From Congeria kusceri (Eukaryota; Mollusca; Bivalvia; Myida; Dreissenidae): a DNA stretch of 64,000 nt. The stretch is from assembly GCA_027627225.1 (NCBI GenBank), contig JAPFQT010000389.1:1-64000 (forward strand), written 5' to 3'. The notes below the pieces were generated by a model, which was not told where the DNA came from, searched no databases, and saw nothing but the letters and a program-made list of their open reading frames with translations. The stretch's first letter is position 1. Each line of letters starts with the position of its first letter. The translations under genes were made by a program, and so were the position numbers. Below are positions 1 to 10,389 of the stretch, in pieces.

Positions 1-908
1 ACAGCTTGGTACGACCTGTTTACTGCTTCACTTTTTTGGGTTGTGGTTAAAAGTTTGGTAGCGTCAAGAGCAGCTGGACCTAAAACCATTTCAATGCATT
101 TTTTAAGGACTTGTTGGTCACTGTCAACCATTTTAACCTTTACATTGTCTGGCATGAAATTCTTAGCTTGCCTATTTGTACCAGCACAGACATAACTGTA
201 CTTTGCACAATGAGTACCGCAGTAACCACTGAAGCATAGAACAATGGTTGCGATTACATCAACCATGACCTTCTTTAGAACCTTGATGTCACCCTGGTGT
301 TTAGTGTGGGCAGCTTTAAGCTCAGCCATACACCTAGCTTTGACCGAGAGAGCGAACCGACTCCTGATATTAGACTTGGAATGACCCTTGAGCATGCCCT
401 TTGAGAAAGGCGCTTTGTTGAGCTCGCGCTTCAGCGAGTTGCCTAGGTGCCTCAGATCCTTAAGATGACCCACATTGTGACCGTGAGAGTTACGAACACC
501 TTGGAATGCCCTACTGTCCCCATCACAAGTGAAATTTGCTATTTTGATGTCCTTAGAGATCTGGTCACCTAACAACCTATTCCATTTGCCTTCATCACCT
601 ATTGGTTCCCTCTCTGAAACATTTGCAGAACAATGCCCCATATGATTGGGGCACTGAACAGGTTTACCCTTATTCCTAAGCATTGATGCAGTCCTGCATA
701 GTTTATTTGCTACTTGTACCCCTACAATTTGCTTGTTTCTGGTATTGTTTTCACACATAGTGCTTATGGCAATAGTTCCGGCTTGAAAGGGTGTCGCGTC
801 AGAGTAAAAAATTGGATTGTTGTAGCAAGTGTCCCCTTCAACATTTACCTTAGAGGGATCTTTTTGACCAATTTTGGCATTTTCAAATCTGGTACATGCT
901 TCTCTCAT
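1..908 (-). CDS. Mutator-like transposase, C-terminal ORF, array copy 1 (3' part outside window)
   Basis: This is the 416-aa ORF of the array, entered from its N-terminus at 908. It leaves the window after about 300 codons. The visible residues match the complete copies. Confidence 0.65.
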   Translation of the reverse strand, partial: MREACTRFENAKIGQKDPSKVNVEGDTCYNNPIFYSDATPFQAGTIAISTMCENNTRNKQIVGVQVANKLCRTASMLRNKGKPVQCPNHMGHCSANVSEREPIGDEGKWNRLLGDQISKDIKIANFTCDGDSRAFQGVRNSHGHNVGHLKDLRHLGNSLKRELNKAPFSKGMLKGHSKSNIRSRFALSVKARCMAELKAAHTKHQGDIKVLKKVMVDVIATIVLCFSGYCGTHCAKYSYVCAGTNRQAKNFMPDNVKVKMVDSDQQVLKKCIEMVLGPAALDATKLLTTTQKSEAVNRSYQA

Positions 909-1599
909 TTAGGGATTTAAGGGCAGTATTGACCTTATTTGCTTGTTTTTGCATAGCAAGTGGAGAGGGAGCAATGATATTGGTTGTGTTGAGAATTCTG
1001 CGGGAACCTGTGTTCCCAATAGAAGTACTTGCAACACCTATTTGGAAGCCTACATTGATCTGAGCTGCCTTTCTGCCCCTGGTACTTGATGGAACCTCAT
1101 TGTAAAGCTTATAATGCTTGCCTACATATCTGCATCTTGTACATTTTAACCTTTCCTCCCAGCCTAAGCCCCACTTTATGGAAGCACTGTCGTCAATTAC
1201 CAAGTCGCCCCTACATTTATCACTTCTTAACCTATGCTTTCTATTTTCAGAGGACATCATAGACTGGAGTAGGGCGGGGACATAGACCTTGTTCGTAAGT
1301 AAGTCGGGATGGACTTTTGATGGAGCAGGAACCCGTAACAGGTCTACATAGCGAATCTTGTTCGCTCTCGGACGCATGGGCTTAGCTGGGGTTTGAGAGC
1401 CGTCTACATCCCGAAAAGTAAGAACCTTGTCATTGTAAGCTACCCGTGCTTCAAAGGATGACCTTTCTAACCTTACATAGGTTGTGTTGGAATTTGACCT
1501 TCTTTCATAATTATGTTTTTTCCCCTTCACCGGACTAGTCCCACCTCGTTTAAAACCAACATTGAGCAACTTGTTCTTTTGCTTGGTTGTGAACCCCAT
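883..1599 (-). CDS. Mutator-like transposase, N-terminal ORF, array copy 1
   Basis: Copy 1 of the 238-aa ORF described at 4660-5376, with identical translation. It overlaps the 416-aa ORF by 26 bp. Confidence 0.65.
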   Translation of the reverse strand: MGFTTKQKNKLLNVGFKRGGTSPVKGKKHNYERRSNSNTTYVRLERSSFEARVAYNDKVLTFRDVDGSQTPAKPMRPRANKIRYVDLLRVPAPSKVHPDLLTNKVYVPALLQSMMSSENRKHRLRSDKCRGDLVIDDSASIKWGLGWEERLKCTRCRYVGKHYKLYNEVPSSTRGRKAAQINVGFQIGVASTSIGNTGSRRILNTTNIIAPSPLAMQKQANKVNTALKSLNERSMYQI

Positions 1600-2835
1600 T
1601 TTGACCAGATTGCCACCTTAAAAAAAGTCAAAGTACTTATTTTGTGCCCAAAATATGCAATTTTGTATTCCCTTAAACCTCTAAATGTGAGCAGGCAATG
1701 CAAATTGACCACCTGCTGCAGTTTAAAGGCACCCATGACATTATATACTAGAATATATAATTGGTGGCCTGTAATTAAAGAGGCTGCGACAAACAAGGTG
1801 CTTTAAAGATTTTACACTTTATTGGTTTGAAACAAGCAATTACTGGAAGCTGATTGATTTCTACACTTCAAAGTATCTTTGATCTCCCATTTTGACTAAT
1901 TTGTTAATTGTCTTGGATGAAATTGGAATTTTTTTTCTATTAAATTTACATTTTTGGGGTGATTTTTAAAAAAAAATACACAAAAAATACATTATCAAAA
2001 TGGCTTAGAGTAAAAATATCTAACAAAGTCATTCTCTCCTCACCCCACATAAGCCCCCCATACACGTTTGTTTGGTTTGTTTGGGTATTTTGTCACAAAT
2101 ATTGCAAATATCAGCTTTAATTGTTAGAGGGACATTTAAGCTTCAAGACGCTTGAAATCACCGGCTTCCGACCAAAATCACCTGTGTTTGAAAATATGAA
2201 ATAAAATGGCCAAATGGACAGATATACAAGCCAAACTTAATATATTGGTGCAATATGCATGGGAAGATAATTATATGCAAGAAAAACTAATTTTAATGAG
2301 AACAAATTTCTCTTATAGGTTACAGTATACTAAATATTTCTGGTGTGCAATGCTATACTCTCTAAATAAATCAACACCATTTATTTGAAGACACAATTTT
2401 CTGTATAGTCACTTGCCATGACTTTATTTTTGAATATTTCTTTGTACGTGTGGTAGGAAAAACATTGTTGTGTACTAAAAATTCACTGTTTCGCTTGAAG
2501 GTTGGAGACTACATGACGAGACTTTGACAGTTGGCAGTATACCTTCAACTGGAGAGTAGCCGGTAAAAAGATGGCCGTAAAACAGTGAACTTTGATTCGC
2601 GTTGAGTTCTTTCTTACATATCACATGACCTATCTTTTTTATTGTCTAACTCAATTCGGCTCAGAATGCTCTTTAAGAAAAGGTATGGTTATGAGGGTCT
2701 CTACGCGCAAAATGTTGAGTTTATTTTTTGTTGAATTTATTGCTTTTACATTGAATTTGTTAAGGAAATCTTTTAGTATATTGTGACCTAAACTGACTTT
2801 GGGTTAAAATAAAATATCGTCTGCAAGTGCAAAAT
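1600..2835. other. Non-coding part of the 3777-bp unit (recurs every 3777 bp)
   Basis: About 1.2 kb of AT-rich DNA lies between the divergent starts of the transposase ORFs and of the next nuclease gene, so it probably holds both promoters. ORFs of 60-97 aa here overlap on both strands and look random. Visible structure includes a run tatatactagaatatata near 1742-1760, a perfect 6-bp hairpin (ttcaag/cttgaa) near 2143-2157, and a larger nested inverted repeat at 2482-2589. The only base difference I found among copies is here: 1972 is A, while the equivalent base is G at 9526, 13303 and 17080. Confidence 0.7.
2482..2589. repeat. Nested inverted repeat near the unit end
   Basis: Outer arms TTCACTGTTT (2482-2491) and AAACAGTGAA (2580-2589) are perfect reverse complements. 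Inner arms TTGAAGG (2495-2501) and CCTTCAA (2542-2548) nest inside them. The structure sits about 200 bp from the unit boundary and about 250 bp upstream of the nuclease ATG, and recurs in all seven copies at 3777-bp steps. It could be a subterminal recognition structure for the transposase, a nuclease target or an operator; the sequence does not say which. Confidence 0.6.
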
Positions 2836-3377
2836 ATGGATGAGAAAGCAGATTTTTGGTCATTTCTGAGCAAAAGAGTAGAAAATAAGTGCATTAAATG
2901 CATCAATTCAGATTGTTTGGTCTGGAATGGTTGTATTTCAAATAGTTCCTTACCCTATTATGGCCGAATGAGGGCTAAATTGCCTTCGGACATAAAATCA
3001 GAGACATACTTGGTTCACCGTGTAGCGTTAATGTGCTACATGAAGTCAGCATTGAACGCCAGGGACTCTGTGAGCCACTTATGCAACAATAGCTTGTGTG
3101 TTAAGCCTGAACATTTAAACATAGAGCCCCATTCCACCAACATGGAACGGCGGACATGTTTACAGTTCGGACAGTGCAGCGGGCATGGAACTGAGCCAGC
3201 CTGCATATTTGGTAAAAACATGAATACAACAAGCTTTATCACTTCCTTTTATTCATAGAAATACACTTAAAATACATAAATGCATGTTTTTTTTCATTTT
3301 ATATCTATTTCTATTGGGTATTTTTGCCTTTTTCAGGTAGAGGAACGCCTGATGCTGACGCGAGGGCCACTTGTTAG
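2836..3377 (+). CDS. His-Me finger (I-PpoI-like, His-Cys box) homing-type endonuclease, array copy 1
   Basis: Predicted DNA endonuclease of the His-Cys box family, which nicks both strands of a long target with one metal ion. I start at the ATG at 2836; the frame opens slightly upstream with a GTG. Counting from that ATG, the proposed catalytic pair is His81 and Asn102. Zinc ligands are Cys83, Cys88, His93 (plus one upstream Cys, perhaps Cys27) and Cys108, Cys114, His117, Cys122. The spacings His-2-Cys-5-Cys-5-His-9-Asn-6-Cys are those I know from I-PpoI. The single exon would give 140 aa. A GT donor after 3211 and a ttgcctttttcag acceptor before 3337 suggest a 125-bp phase-1 intron, giving a 138-aa protein ending at TAG 3375-3377. 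It converges on the transposase-like ORF, whose stop lies 57 bp away on the other strand. The nuclease may drive spread or upkeep of the array; that role is inference. Confidence 0.82.
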
Positions 3378-3434
3378 AGGTCTCTTATGCCAAAACAGGT
3401 AATAATAACAATTTATTATCAGGTACACAATCAA

Positions 3435-4685
3435 CTAAGCATATTTATGATGCTTAAGGTGTGGAAGACTGTCATAATCAGGTTTGGGGTCACTCATGCC
3501 CTTGCCGTAGTGTAATTCCTCATGCAGTTTGTATCGATAATTCCGCGTCCTGGCACGTAAAGCTCGTGCTTTGTTGGTAGCGGATGTTTGCTTTCGGTTA
3601 AGGTCGTTGCGGTCCTCATATGCTATCTGCTTAATAATCTTTGACCCCTGGGTAAGGTTAGCATTTAGTTCAGTGGTTTTTGCAATTACAGAGTCAGCAT
3701 AGCCATTGTTTAATTTGTGAACCTGCCCGTGAATTCGACCTACACAGTTGCGTGAGAAAGTGACAGTTTTAGGATTGACAGCTTGGTACGACCTGTTTAC
3801 TGCTTCACTTTTTTGGGTTGTGGTTAAAAGTTTGGTAGCGTCAAGAGCAGCTGGACCTAAAACCATTTCAATGCATTTTTTAAGGACTTGTTGGTCACTG
3901 TCAACCATTTTAACCTTTACATTGTCTGGCATGAAATTCTTAGCTTGCCTATTTGTACCAGCACAGACATAACTGTACTTTGCACAATGAGTACCGCAGT
4001 AACCACTGAAGCATAGAACAATGGTTGCGATTACATCAACCATGACCTTCTTTAGAACCTTGATGTCACCCTGGTGTTTAGTGTGGGCAGCTTTAAGCTC
4101 AGCCATACACCTAGCTTTGACCGAGAGAGCGAACCGACTCCTGATATTAGACTTGGAATGACCCTTGAGCATGCCCTTTGAGAAAGGCGCTTTGTTGAGC
4201 TCGCGCTTCAGCGAGTTGCCTAGGTGCCTCAGATCCTTAAGATGACCCACATTGTGACCGTGAGAGTTACGAACACCTTGGAATGCCCTACTGTCCCCAT
4301 CACAAGTGAAATTTGCTATTTTGATGTCCTTAGAGATCTGGTCACCTAACAACCTATTCCATTTGCCTTCATCACCTATTGGTTCCCTCTCTGAAACATT
4401 TGCAGAACAATGCCCCATATGATTGGGGCACTGAACAGGTTTACCCTTATTCCTAAGCATTGATGCAGTCCTGCATAGTTTATTTGCTACTTGTACCCCT
4501 ACAATTTGCTTGTTTCTGGTATTGTTTTCACACATAGTGCTTATGGCAATAGTTCCGGCTTGAAAGGGTGTCGCGTCAGAGTAAAAAATTGGATTGTTGT
4601 AGCAAGTGTCCCCTTCAACATTTACCTTAGAGGGATCTTTTTGACCAATTTTGGCATTTTCAAATCTGGTACATGCTTCTCTCAT
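3435..4685 (-). CDS. Mutator-like transposase, C-terminal ORF (416 aa), array copy 2
   Basis: Likely the catalytic part of a Mutator-like transposase of the type common in molluscs and other marine invertebrates; this assignment is from remembered family motifs. Visible marks are YSDATPFQAGTI near residues 35-46, CPNHMGHC (86-93), an acidic DGDS motif at 129-132 followed by a Gly/His-rich stretch, and a second Cys cluster (225, 230, 234, 241) that looks zinc-binding. The C-terminus is basic (RALRARTRNYRYK). It starts at an ATG inside the end of the upstream 238-aa ORF, in the +1 frame, so the two may be one protein joined by frameshifting or separate products by reinitiation, or the frame may be broken. 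A minus-strand AATAAA lies at 3412-3417, just past the stop. A different DDE-type transposase cannot be excluded. Confidence 0.7.
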   Translation of the reverse strand: MREACTRFENAKIGQKDPSKVNVEGDTCYNNPIFYSDATPFQAGTIAISTMCENNTRNKQIVGVQVANKLCRTASMLRNKGKPVQCPNHMGHCSANVSEREPIGDEGKWNRLLGDQISKDIKIANFTCDGDSRAFQGVRNSHGHNVGHLKDLRHLGNSLKRELNKAPFSKGMLKGHSKSNIRSRFALSVKARCMAELKAAHTKHQGDIKVLKKVMVDVIATIVLCFSGYCGTHCAKYSYVCAGTNRQAKNFMPDNVKVKMVDSDQQVLKKCIEMVLGPAALDATKLLTTTQKSEAVNRSYQAVNPKTVTFSRNCVGRIHGQVHKLNNGYADSVIAKTTELNANLTQGSKIIKQIAYEDRNDLNRKQTSATNKARALRARTRNYRYKLHEELHYGKGMSDPKPDYDSLPHLKHHKYA

Positions 4686-5376
4686 TTAGGGATTTAAGGG
4701 CAGTATTGACCTTATTTGCTTGTTTTTGCATAGCAAGTGGAGAGGGAGCAATGATATTGGTTGTGTTGAGAATTCTGCGGGAACCTGTGTTCCCAATAGA
4801 AGTACTTGCAACACCTATTTGGAAGCCTACATTGATCTGAGCTGCCTTTCTGCCCCTGGTACTTGATGGAACCTCATTGTAAAGCTTATAATGCTTGCCT
4901 ACATATCTGCATCTTGTACATTTTAACCTTTCCTCCCAGCCTAAGCCCCACTTTATGGAAGCACTGTCGTCAATTACCAAGTCGCCCCTACATTTATCAC
5001 TTCTTAACCTATGCTTTCTATTTTCAGAGGACATCATAGACTGGAGTAGGGCGGGGACATAGACCTTGTTCGTAAGTAAGTCGGGATGGACTTTTGATGG
5101 AGCAGGAACCCGTAACAGGTCTACATAGCGAATCTTGTTCGCTCTCGGACGCATGGGCTTAGCTGGGGTTTGAGAGCCGTCTACATCCCGAAAAGTAAGA
5201 ACCTTGTCATTGTAAGCTACCCGTGCTTCAAAGGATGACCTTTCTAACCTTACATAGGTTGTGTTGGAATTTGACCTTCTTTCATAATTATGTTTTTTCC
5301 CCTTCACCGGACTAGTCCCACCTCGTTTAAAACCAACATTGAGCAACTTGTTCTTTTGCTTGGTTGTGAACCCCAT
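4660..5376 (-). CDS. Mutator-like transposase, N-terminal ORF (238 aa), array copy 2
   Basis: N-terminal half of the transposase-like protein. It begins with a basic region (residues 1-45), followed by MRPR (75-78). A segment containing KWGLGWEERLKCTRC (142-156) has a CxxC pair at 153/156. RGRKAAQINVGFQIG (174-188) leads into a Ser/Thr/Gly-rich stretch and a helical end. RGRKAA and the following GfqiG segment are what I associate with Mutator-like proteins of marine invertebrates. It ends at TGA, 26 bp past the ATG of the 416-aa ORF. No intron with normal signals fits the junction. It is divergent from the next nuclease gene, with 1.2 kb between the two starts. Confidence 0.7.
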   Translation of the reverse strand: MGFTTKQKNKLLNVGFKRGGTSPVKGKKHNYERRSNSNTTYVRLERSSFEARVAYNDKVLTFRDVDGSQTPAKPMRPRANKIRYVDLLRVPAPSKVHPDLLTNKVYVPALLQSMMSSENRKHRLRSDKCRGDLVIDDSASIKWGLGWEERLKCTRCRYVGKHYKLYNEVPSSTRGRKAAQINVGFQIGVASTSIGNTGSRRILNTTNIIAPSPLAMQKQANKVNTALKSLNERSMYQI

Positions 5377-6612
5377 TTTGACCAGATTGCCACCTTAAAA
5401 AAAGTCAAAGTACTTATTTTGTGCCCAAAATATGCAATTTTGTATTCCCTTAAACCTCTAAATGTGAGCAGGCAATGCAAATTGACCACCTGCTGCAGTT
5501 TAAAGGCACCCATGACATTATATACTAGAATATATAATTGGTGGCCTGTAATTAAAGAGGCTGCGACAAACAAGGTGCTTTAAAGATTTTACACTTTATT
5601 GGTTTGAAACAAGCAATTACTGGAAGCTGATTGATTTCTACACTTCAAAGTATCTTTGATCTCCCATTTTGACTAATTTGTTAATTGTCTTGGATGAAAT
5701 TGGAATTTTTTTTCTATTAAATTTACATTTTTGGGGTGATTTTTAAAAAAAAATACACAAAAAATACATTATCAAAATGGCTTAGAGTAAAAATATCTAA
5801 CAAAGTCATTCTCTCCTCACCCCACATAAGCCCCCCATACACGTTTGTTTGGTTTGTTTGGGTATTTTGTCACAAATATTGCAAATATCAGCTTTAATTG
5901 TTAGAGGGACATTTAAGCTTCAAGACGCTTGAAATCACCGGCTTCCGACCAAAATCACCTGTGTTTGAAAATATGAAATAAAATGGCCAAATGGACAGAT
6001 ATACAAGCCAAACTTAATATATTGGTGCAATATGCATGGGAAGATAATTATATGCAAGAAAAACTAATTTTAATGAGAACAAATTTCTCTTATAGGTTAC
6101 AGTATACTAAATATTTCTGGTGTGCAATGCTATACTCTCTAAATAAATCAACACCATTTATTTGAAGACACAATTTTCTGTATAGTCACTTGCCATGACT
6201 TTATTTTTGAATATTTCTTTGTACGTGTGGTAGGAAAAACATTGTTGTGTACTAAAAATTCACTGTTTCGCTTGAAGGTTGGAGACTACATGACGAGACT
6301 TTGACAGTTGGCAGTATACCTTCAACTGGAGAGTAGCCGGTAAAAAGATGGCCGTAAAACAGTGAACTTTGATTCGCGTTGAGTTCTTTCTTACATATCA
6401 CATGACCTATCTTTTTTATTGTCTAACTCAATTCGGCTCAGAATGCTCTTTAAGAAAAGGTATGGTTATGAGGGTCTCTACGCGCAAAATGTTGAGTTTA
6501 TTTTTTGTTGAATTTATTGCTTTTACATTGAATTTGTTAAGGAAATCTTTTAGTATATTGTGACCTAAACTGACTTTGGGTTAAAATAAAATATCGTCTG
6601 CAAGTGCAAAAT

Positions 6613-7154
6613 ATGGATGAGAAAGCAGATTTTTGGTCATTTCTGAGCAAAAGAGTAGAAAATAAGTGCATTAAATGCATCAATTCAGATTGTTTGGTCT
6701 GGAATGGTTGTATTTCAAATAGTTCCTTACCCTATTATGGCCGAATGAGGGCTAAATTGCCTTCGGACATAAAATCAGAGACATACTTGGTTCACCGTGT
6801 AGCGTTAATGTGCTACATGAAGTCAGCATTGAACGCCAGGGACTCTGTGAGCCACTTATGCAACAATAGCTTGTGTGTTAAGCCTGAACATTTAAACATA
6901 GAGCCCCATTCCACCAACATGGAACGGCGGACATGTTTACAGTTCGGACAGTGCAGCGGGCATGGAACTGAGCCAGCCTGCATATTTGGTAAAAACATGA
7001 ATACAACAAGCTTTATCACTTCCTTTTATTCATAGAAATACACTTAAAATACATAAATGCATGTTTTTTTTCATTTTATATCTATTTCTATTGGGTATTT
7101 TTGCCTTTTTCAGGTAGAGGAACGCCTGATGCTGACGCGAGGGCCACTTGTTAG
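6613..7154 (+). CDS. His-Me finger endonuclease, array copy 2
   Basis: Same sequence, start and proposed intron (6989-7113) as the copy at 2836-3377. Confidence 0.82.
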
Positions 7155-7211
7155 AGGTCTCTTATGCCAAAACAGGTAATAATAACAATTTATTATCAGG
7201 TACACAATCAA

Positions 7212-8462
7212 CTAAGCATATTTATGATGCTTAAGGTGTGGAAGACTGTCATAATCAGGTTTGGGGTCACTCATGCCCTTGCCGTAGTGTAATTCCTCAT
7301 GCAGTTTGTATCGATAATTCCGCGTCCTGGCACGTAAAGCTCGTGCTTTGTTGGTAGCGGATGTTTGCTTTCGGTTAAGGTCGTTGCGGTCCTCATATGC
7401 TATCTGCTTAATAATCTTTGACCCCTGGGTAAGGTTAGCATTTAGTTCAGTGGTTTTTGCAATTACAGAGTCAGCATAGCCATTGTTTAATTTGTGAACC
7501 TGCCCGTGAATTCGACCTACACAGTTGCGTGAGAAAGTGACAGTTTTAGGATTGACAGCTTGGTACGACCTGTTTACTGCTTCACTTTTTTGGGTTGTGG
7601 TTAAAAGTTTGGTAGCGTCAAGAGCAGCTGGACCTAAAACCATTTCAATGCATTTTTTAAGGACTTGTTGGTCACTGTCAACCATTTTAACCTTTACATT
7701 GTCTGGCATGAAATTCTTAGCTTGCCTATTTGTACCAGCACAGACATAACTGTACTTTGCACAATGAGTACCGCAGTAACCACTGAAGCATAGAACAATG
7801 GTTGCGATTACATCAACCATGACCTTCTTTAGAACCTTGATGTCACCCTGGTGTTTAGTGTGGGCAGCTTTAAGCTCAGCCATACACCTAGCTTTGACCG
7901 AGAGAGCGAACCGACTCCTGATATTAGACTTGGAATGACCCTTGAGCATGCCCTTTGAGAAAGGCGCTTTGTTGAGCTCGCGCTTCAGCGAGTTGCCTAG
8001 GTGCCTCAGATCCTTAAGATGACCCACATTGTGACCGTGAGAGTTACGAACACCTTGGAATGCCCTACTGTCCCCATCACAAGTGAAATTTGCTATTTTG
8101 ATGTCCTTAGAGATCTGGTCACCTAACAACCTATTCCATTTGCCTTCATCACCTATTGGTTCCCTCTCTGAAACATTTGCAGAACAATGCCCCATATGAT
8201 TGGGGCACTGAACAGGTTTACCCTTATTCCTAAGCATTGATGCAGTCCTGCATAGTTTATTTGCTACTTGTACCCCTACAATTTGCTTGTTTCTGGTATT
8301 GTTTTCACACATAGTGCTTATGGCAATAGTTCCGGCTTGAAAGGGTGTCGCGTCAGAGTAAAAAATTGGATTGTTGTAGCAAGTGTCCCCTTCAACATTT
8401 ACCTTAGAGGGATCTTTTTGACCAATTTTGGCATTTTCAAATCTGGTACATGCTTCTCTCAT
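7212..8462 (-). CDS. Mutator-like transposase C-terminal ORF, array copy 3
   Basis: Identical translation to 3435-4685. Confidence 0.68.
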   Translation of the reverse strand: MREACTRFENAKIGQKDPSKVNVEGDTCYNNPIFYSDATPFQAGTIAISTMCENNTRNKQIVGVQVANKLCRTASMLRNKGKPVQCPNHMGHCSANVSEREPIGDEGKWNRLLGDQISKDIKIANFTCDGDSRAFQGVRNSHGHNVGHLKDLRHLGNSLKRELNKAPFSKGMLKGHSKSNIRSRFALSVKARCMAELKAAHTKHQGDIKVLKKVMVDVIATIVLCFSGYCGTHCAKYSYVCAGTNRQAKNFMPDNVKVKMVDSDQQVLKKCIEMVLGPAALDATKLLTTTQKSEAVNRSYQAVNPKTVTFSRNCVGRIHGQVHKLNNGYADSVIAKTTELNANLTQGSKIIKQIAYEDRNDLNRKQTSATNKARALRARTRNYRYKLHEELHYGKGMSDPKPDYDSLPHLKHHKYA

Positions 8463-9153
8463 TTAGGGATTTAAGGGCAGTATTGACCTTATTTGCTTGT
8501 TTTTGCATAGCAAGTGGAGAGGGAGCAATGATATTGGTTGTGTTGAGAATTCTGCGGGAACCTGTGTTCCCAATAGAAGTACTTGCAACACCTATTTGGA
8601 AGCCTACATTGATCTGAGCTGCCTTTCTGCCCCTGGTACTTGATGGAACCTCATTGTAAAGCTTATAATGCTTGCCTACATATCTGCATCTTGTACATTT
8701 TAACCTTTCCTCCCAGCCTAAGCCCCACTTTATGGAAGCACTGTCGTCAATTACCAAGTCGCCCCTACATTTATCACTTCTTAACCTATGCTTTCTATTT
8801 TCAGAGGACATCATAGACTGGAGTAGGGCGGGGACATAGACCTTGTTCGTAAGTAAGTCGGGATGGACTTTTGATGGAGCAGGAACCCGTAACAGGTCTA
8901 CATAGCGAATCTTGTTCGCTCTCGGACGCATGGGCTTAGCTGGGGTTTGAGAGCCGTCTACATCCCGAAAAGTAAGAACCTTGTCATTGTAAGCTACCCG
9001 TGCTTCAAAGGATGACCTTTCTAACCTTACATAGGTTGTGTTGGAATTTGACCTTCTTTCATAATTATGTTTTTTCCCCTTCACCGGACTAGTCCCACCT
9101 CGTTTAAAACCAACATTGAGCAACTTGTTCTTTTGCTTGGTTGTGAACCCCAT
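8437..9153 (-). CDS. Mutator-like transposase N-terminal ORF, array copy 3
   Basis: Identical translation to 4660-5376. This unit carries the G variant at 9526 in the adjacent non-coding part. Confidence 0.68.
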   Translation of the reverse strand: MGFTTKQKNKLLNVGFKRGGTSPVKGKKHNYERRSNSNTTYVRLERSSFEARVAYNDKVLTFRDVDGSQTPAKPMRPRANKIRYVDLLRVPAPSKVHPDLLTNKVYVPALLQSMMSSENRKHRLRSDKCRGDLVIDDSASIKWGLGWEERLKCTRCRYVGKHYKLYNEVPSSTRGRKAAQINVGFQIGVASTSIGNTGSRRILNTTNIIAPSPLAMQKQANKVNTALKSLNERSMYQI

Positions 9154-10389
9154 TTTGACCAGATTGCCACCTTAAAAAAAGTCAAAGTACTTATTTTGTG
9201 CCCAAAATATGCAATTTTGTATTCCCTTAAACCTCTAAATGTGAGCAGGCAATGCAAATTGACCACCTGCTGCAGTTTAAAGGCACCCATGACATTATAT
9301 ACTAGAATATATAATTGGTGGCCTGTAATTAAAGAGGCTGCGACAAACAAGGTGCTTTAAAGATTTTACACTTTATTGGTTTGAAACAAGCAATTACTGG
9401 AAGCTGATTGATTTCTACACTTCAAAGTATCTTTGATCTCCCATTTTGACTAATTTGTTAATTGTCTTGGATGAAATTGGAATTTTTTTTCTATTAAATT
9501 TACATTTTTGGGGTGATTTTTAAAAGAAAATACACAAAAAATACATTATCAAAATGGCTTAGAGTAAAAATATCTAACAAAGTCATTCTCTCCTCACCCC
9601 ACATAAGCCCCCCATACACGTTTGTTTGGTTTGTTTGGGTATTTTGTCACAAATATTGCAAATATCAGCTTTAATTGTTAGAGGGACATTTAAGCTTCAA
9701 GACGCTTGAAATCACCGGCTTCCGACCAAAATCACCTGTGTTTGAAAATATGAAATAAAATGGCCAAATGGACAGATATACAAGCCAAACTTAATATATT
9801 GGTGCAATATGCATGGGAAGATAATTATATGCAAGAAAAACTAATTTTAATGAGAACAAATTTCTCTTATAGGTTACAGTATACTAAATATTTCTGGTGT
9901 GCAATGCTATACTCTCTAAATAAATCAACACCATTTATTTGAAGACACAATTTTCTGTATAGTCACTTGCCATGACTTTATTTTTGAATATTTCTTTGTA
10001 CGTGTGGTAGGAAAAACATTGTTGTGTACTAAAAATTCACTGTTTCGCTTGAAGGTTGGAGACTACATGACGAGACTTTGACAGTTGGCAGTATACCTTC
10101 AACTGGAGAGTAGCCGGTAAAAAGATGGCCGTAAAACAGTGAACTTTGATTCGCGTTGAGTTCTTTCTTACATATCACATGACCTATCTTTTTTATTGTC
10201 TAACTCAATTCGGCTCAGAATGCTCTTTAAGAAAAGGTATGGTTATGAGGGTCTCTACGCGCAAAATGTTGAGTTTATTTTTTGTTGAATTTATTGCTTT
10301 TACATTGAATTTGTTAAGGAAATCTTTTAGTATATTGTGACCTAAACTGACTTTGGGTTAAAATAAAATATCGTCTGCAAGTGCAAAAT

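Noticed and set aside
1513..1806. ORFs of 97 aa (+) and 89 aa (-) near the transposase start, plus 60-, 64-, 68- and 74-aa ORFs, repeated in each array unit
   Set aside because: They overlap each other or the transposase ORFs on opposite strands, have no recognisable motif and sit in AT-rich DNA; their repetition only reflects the 3777-bp period.
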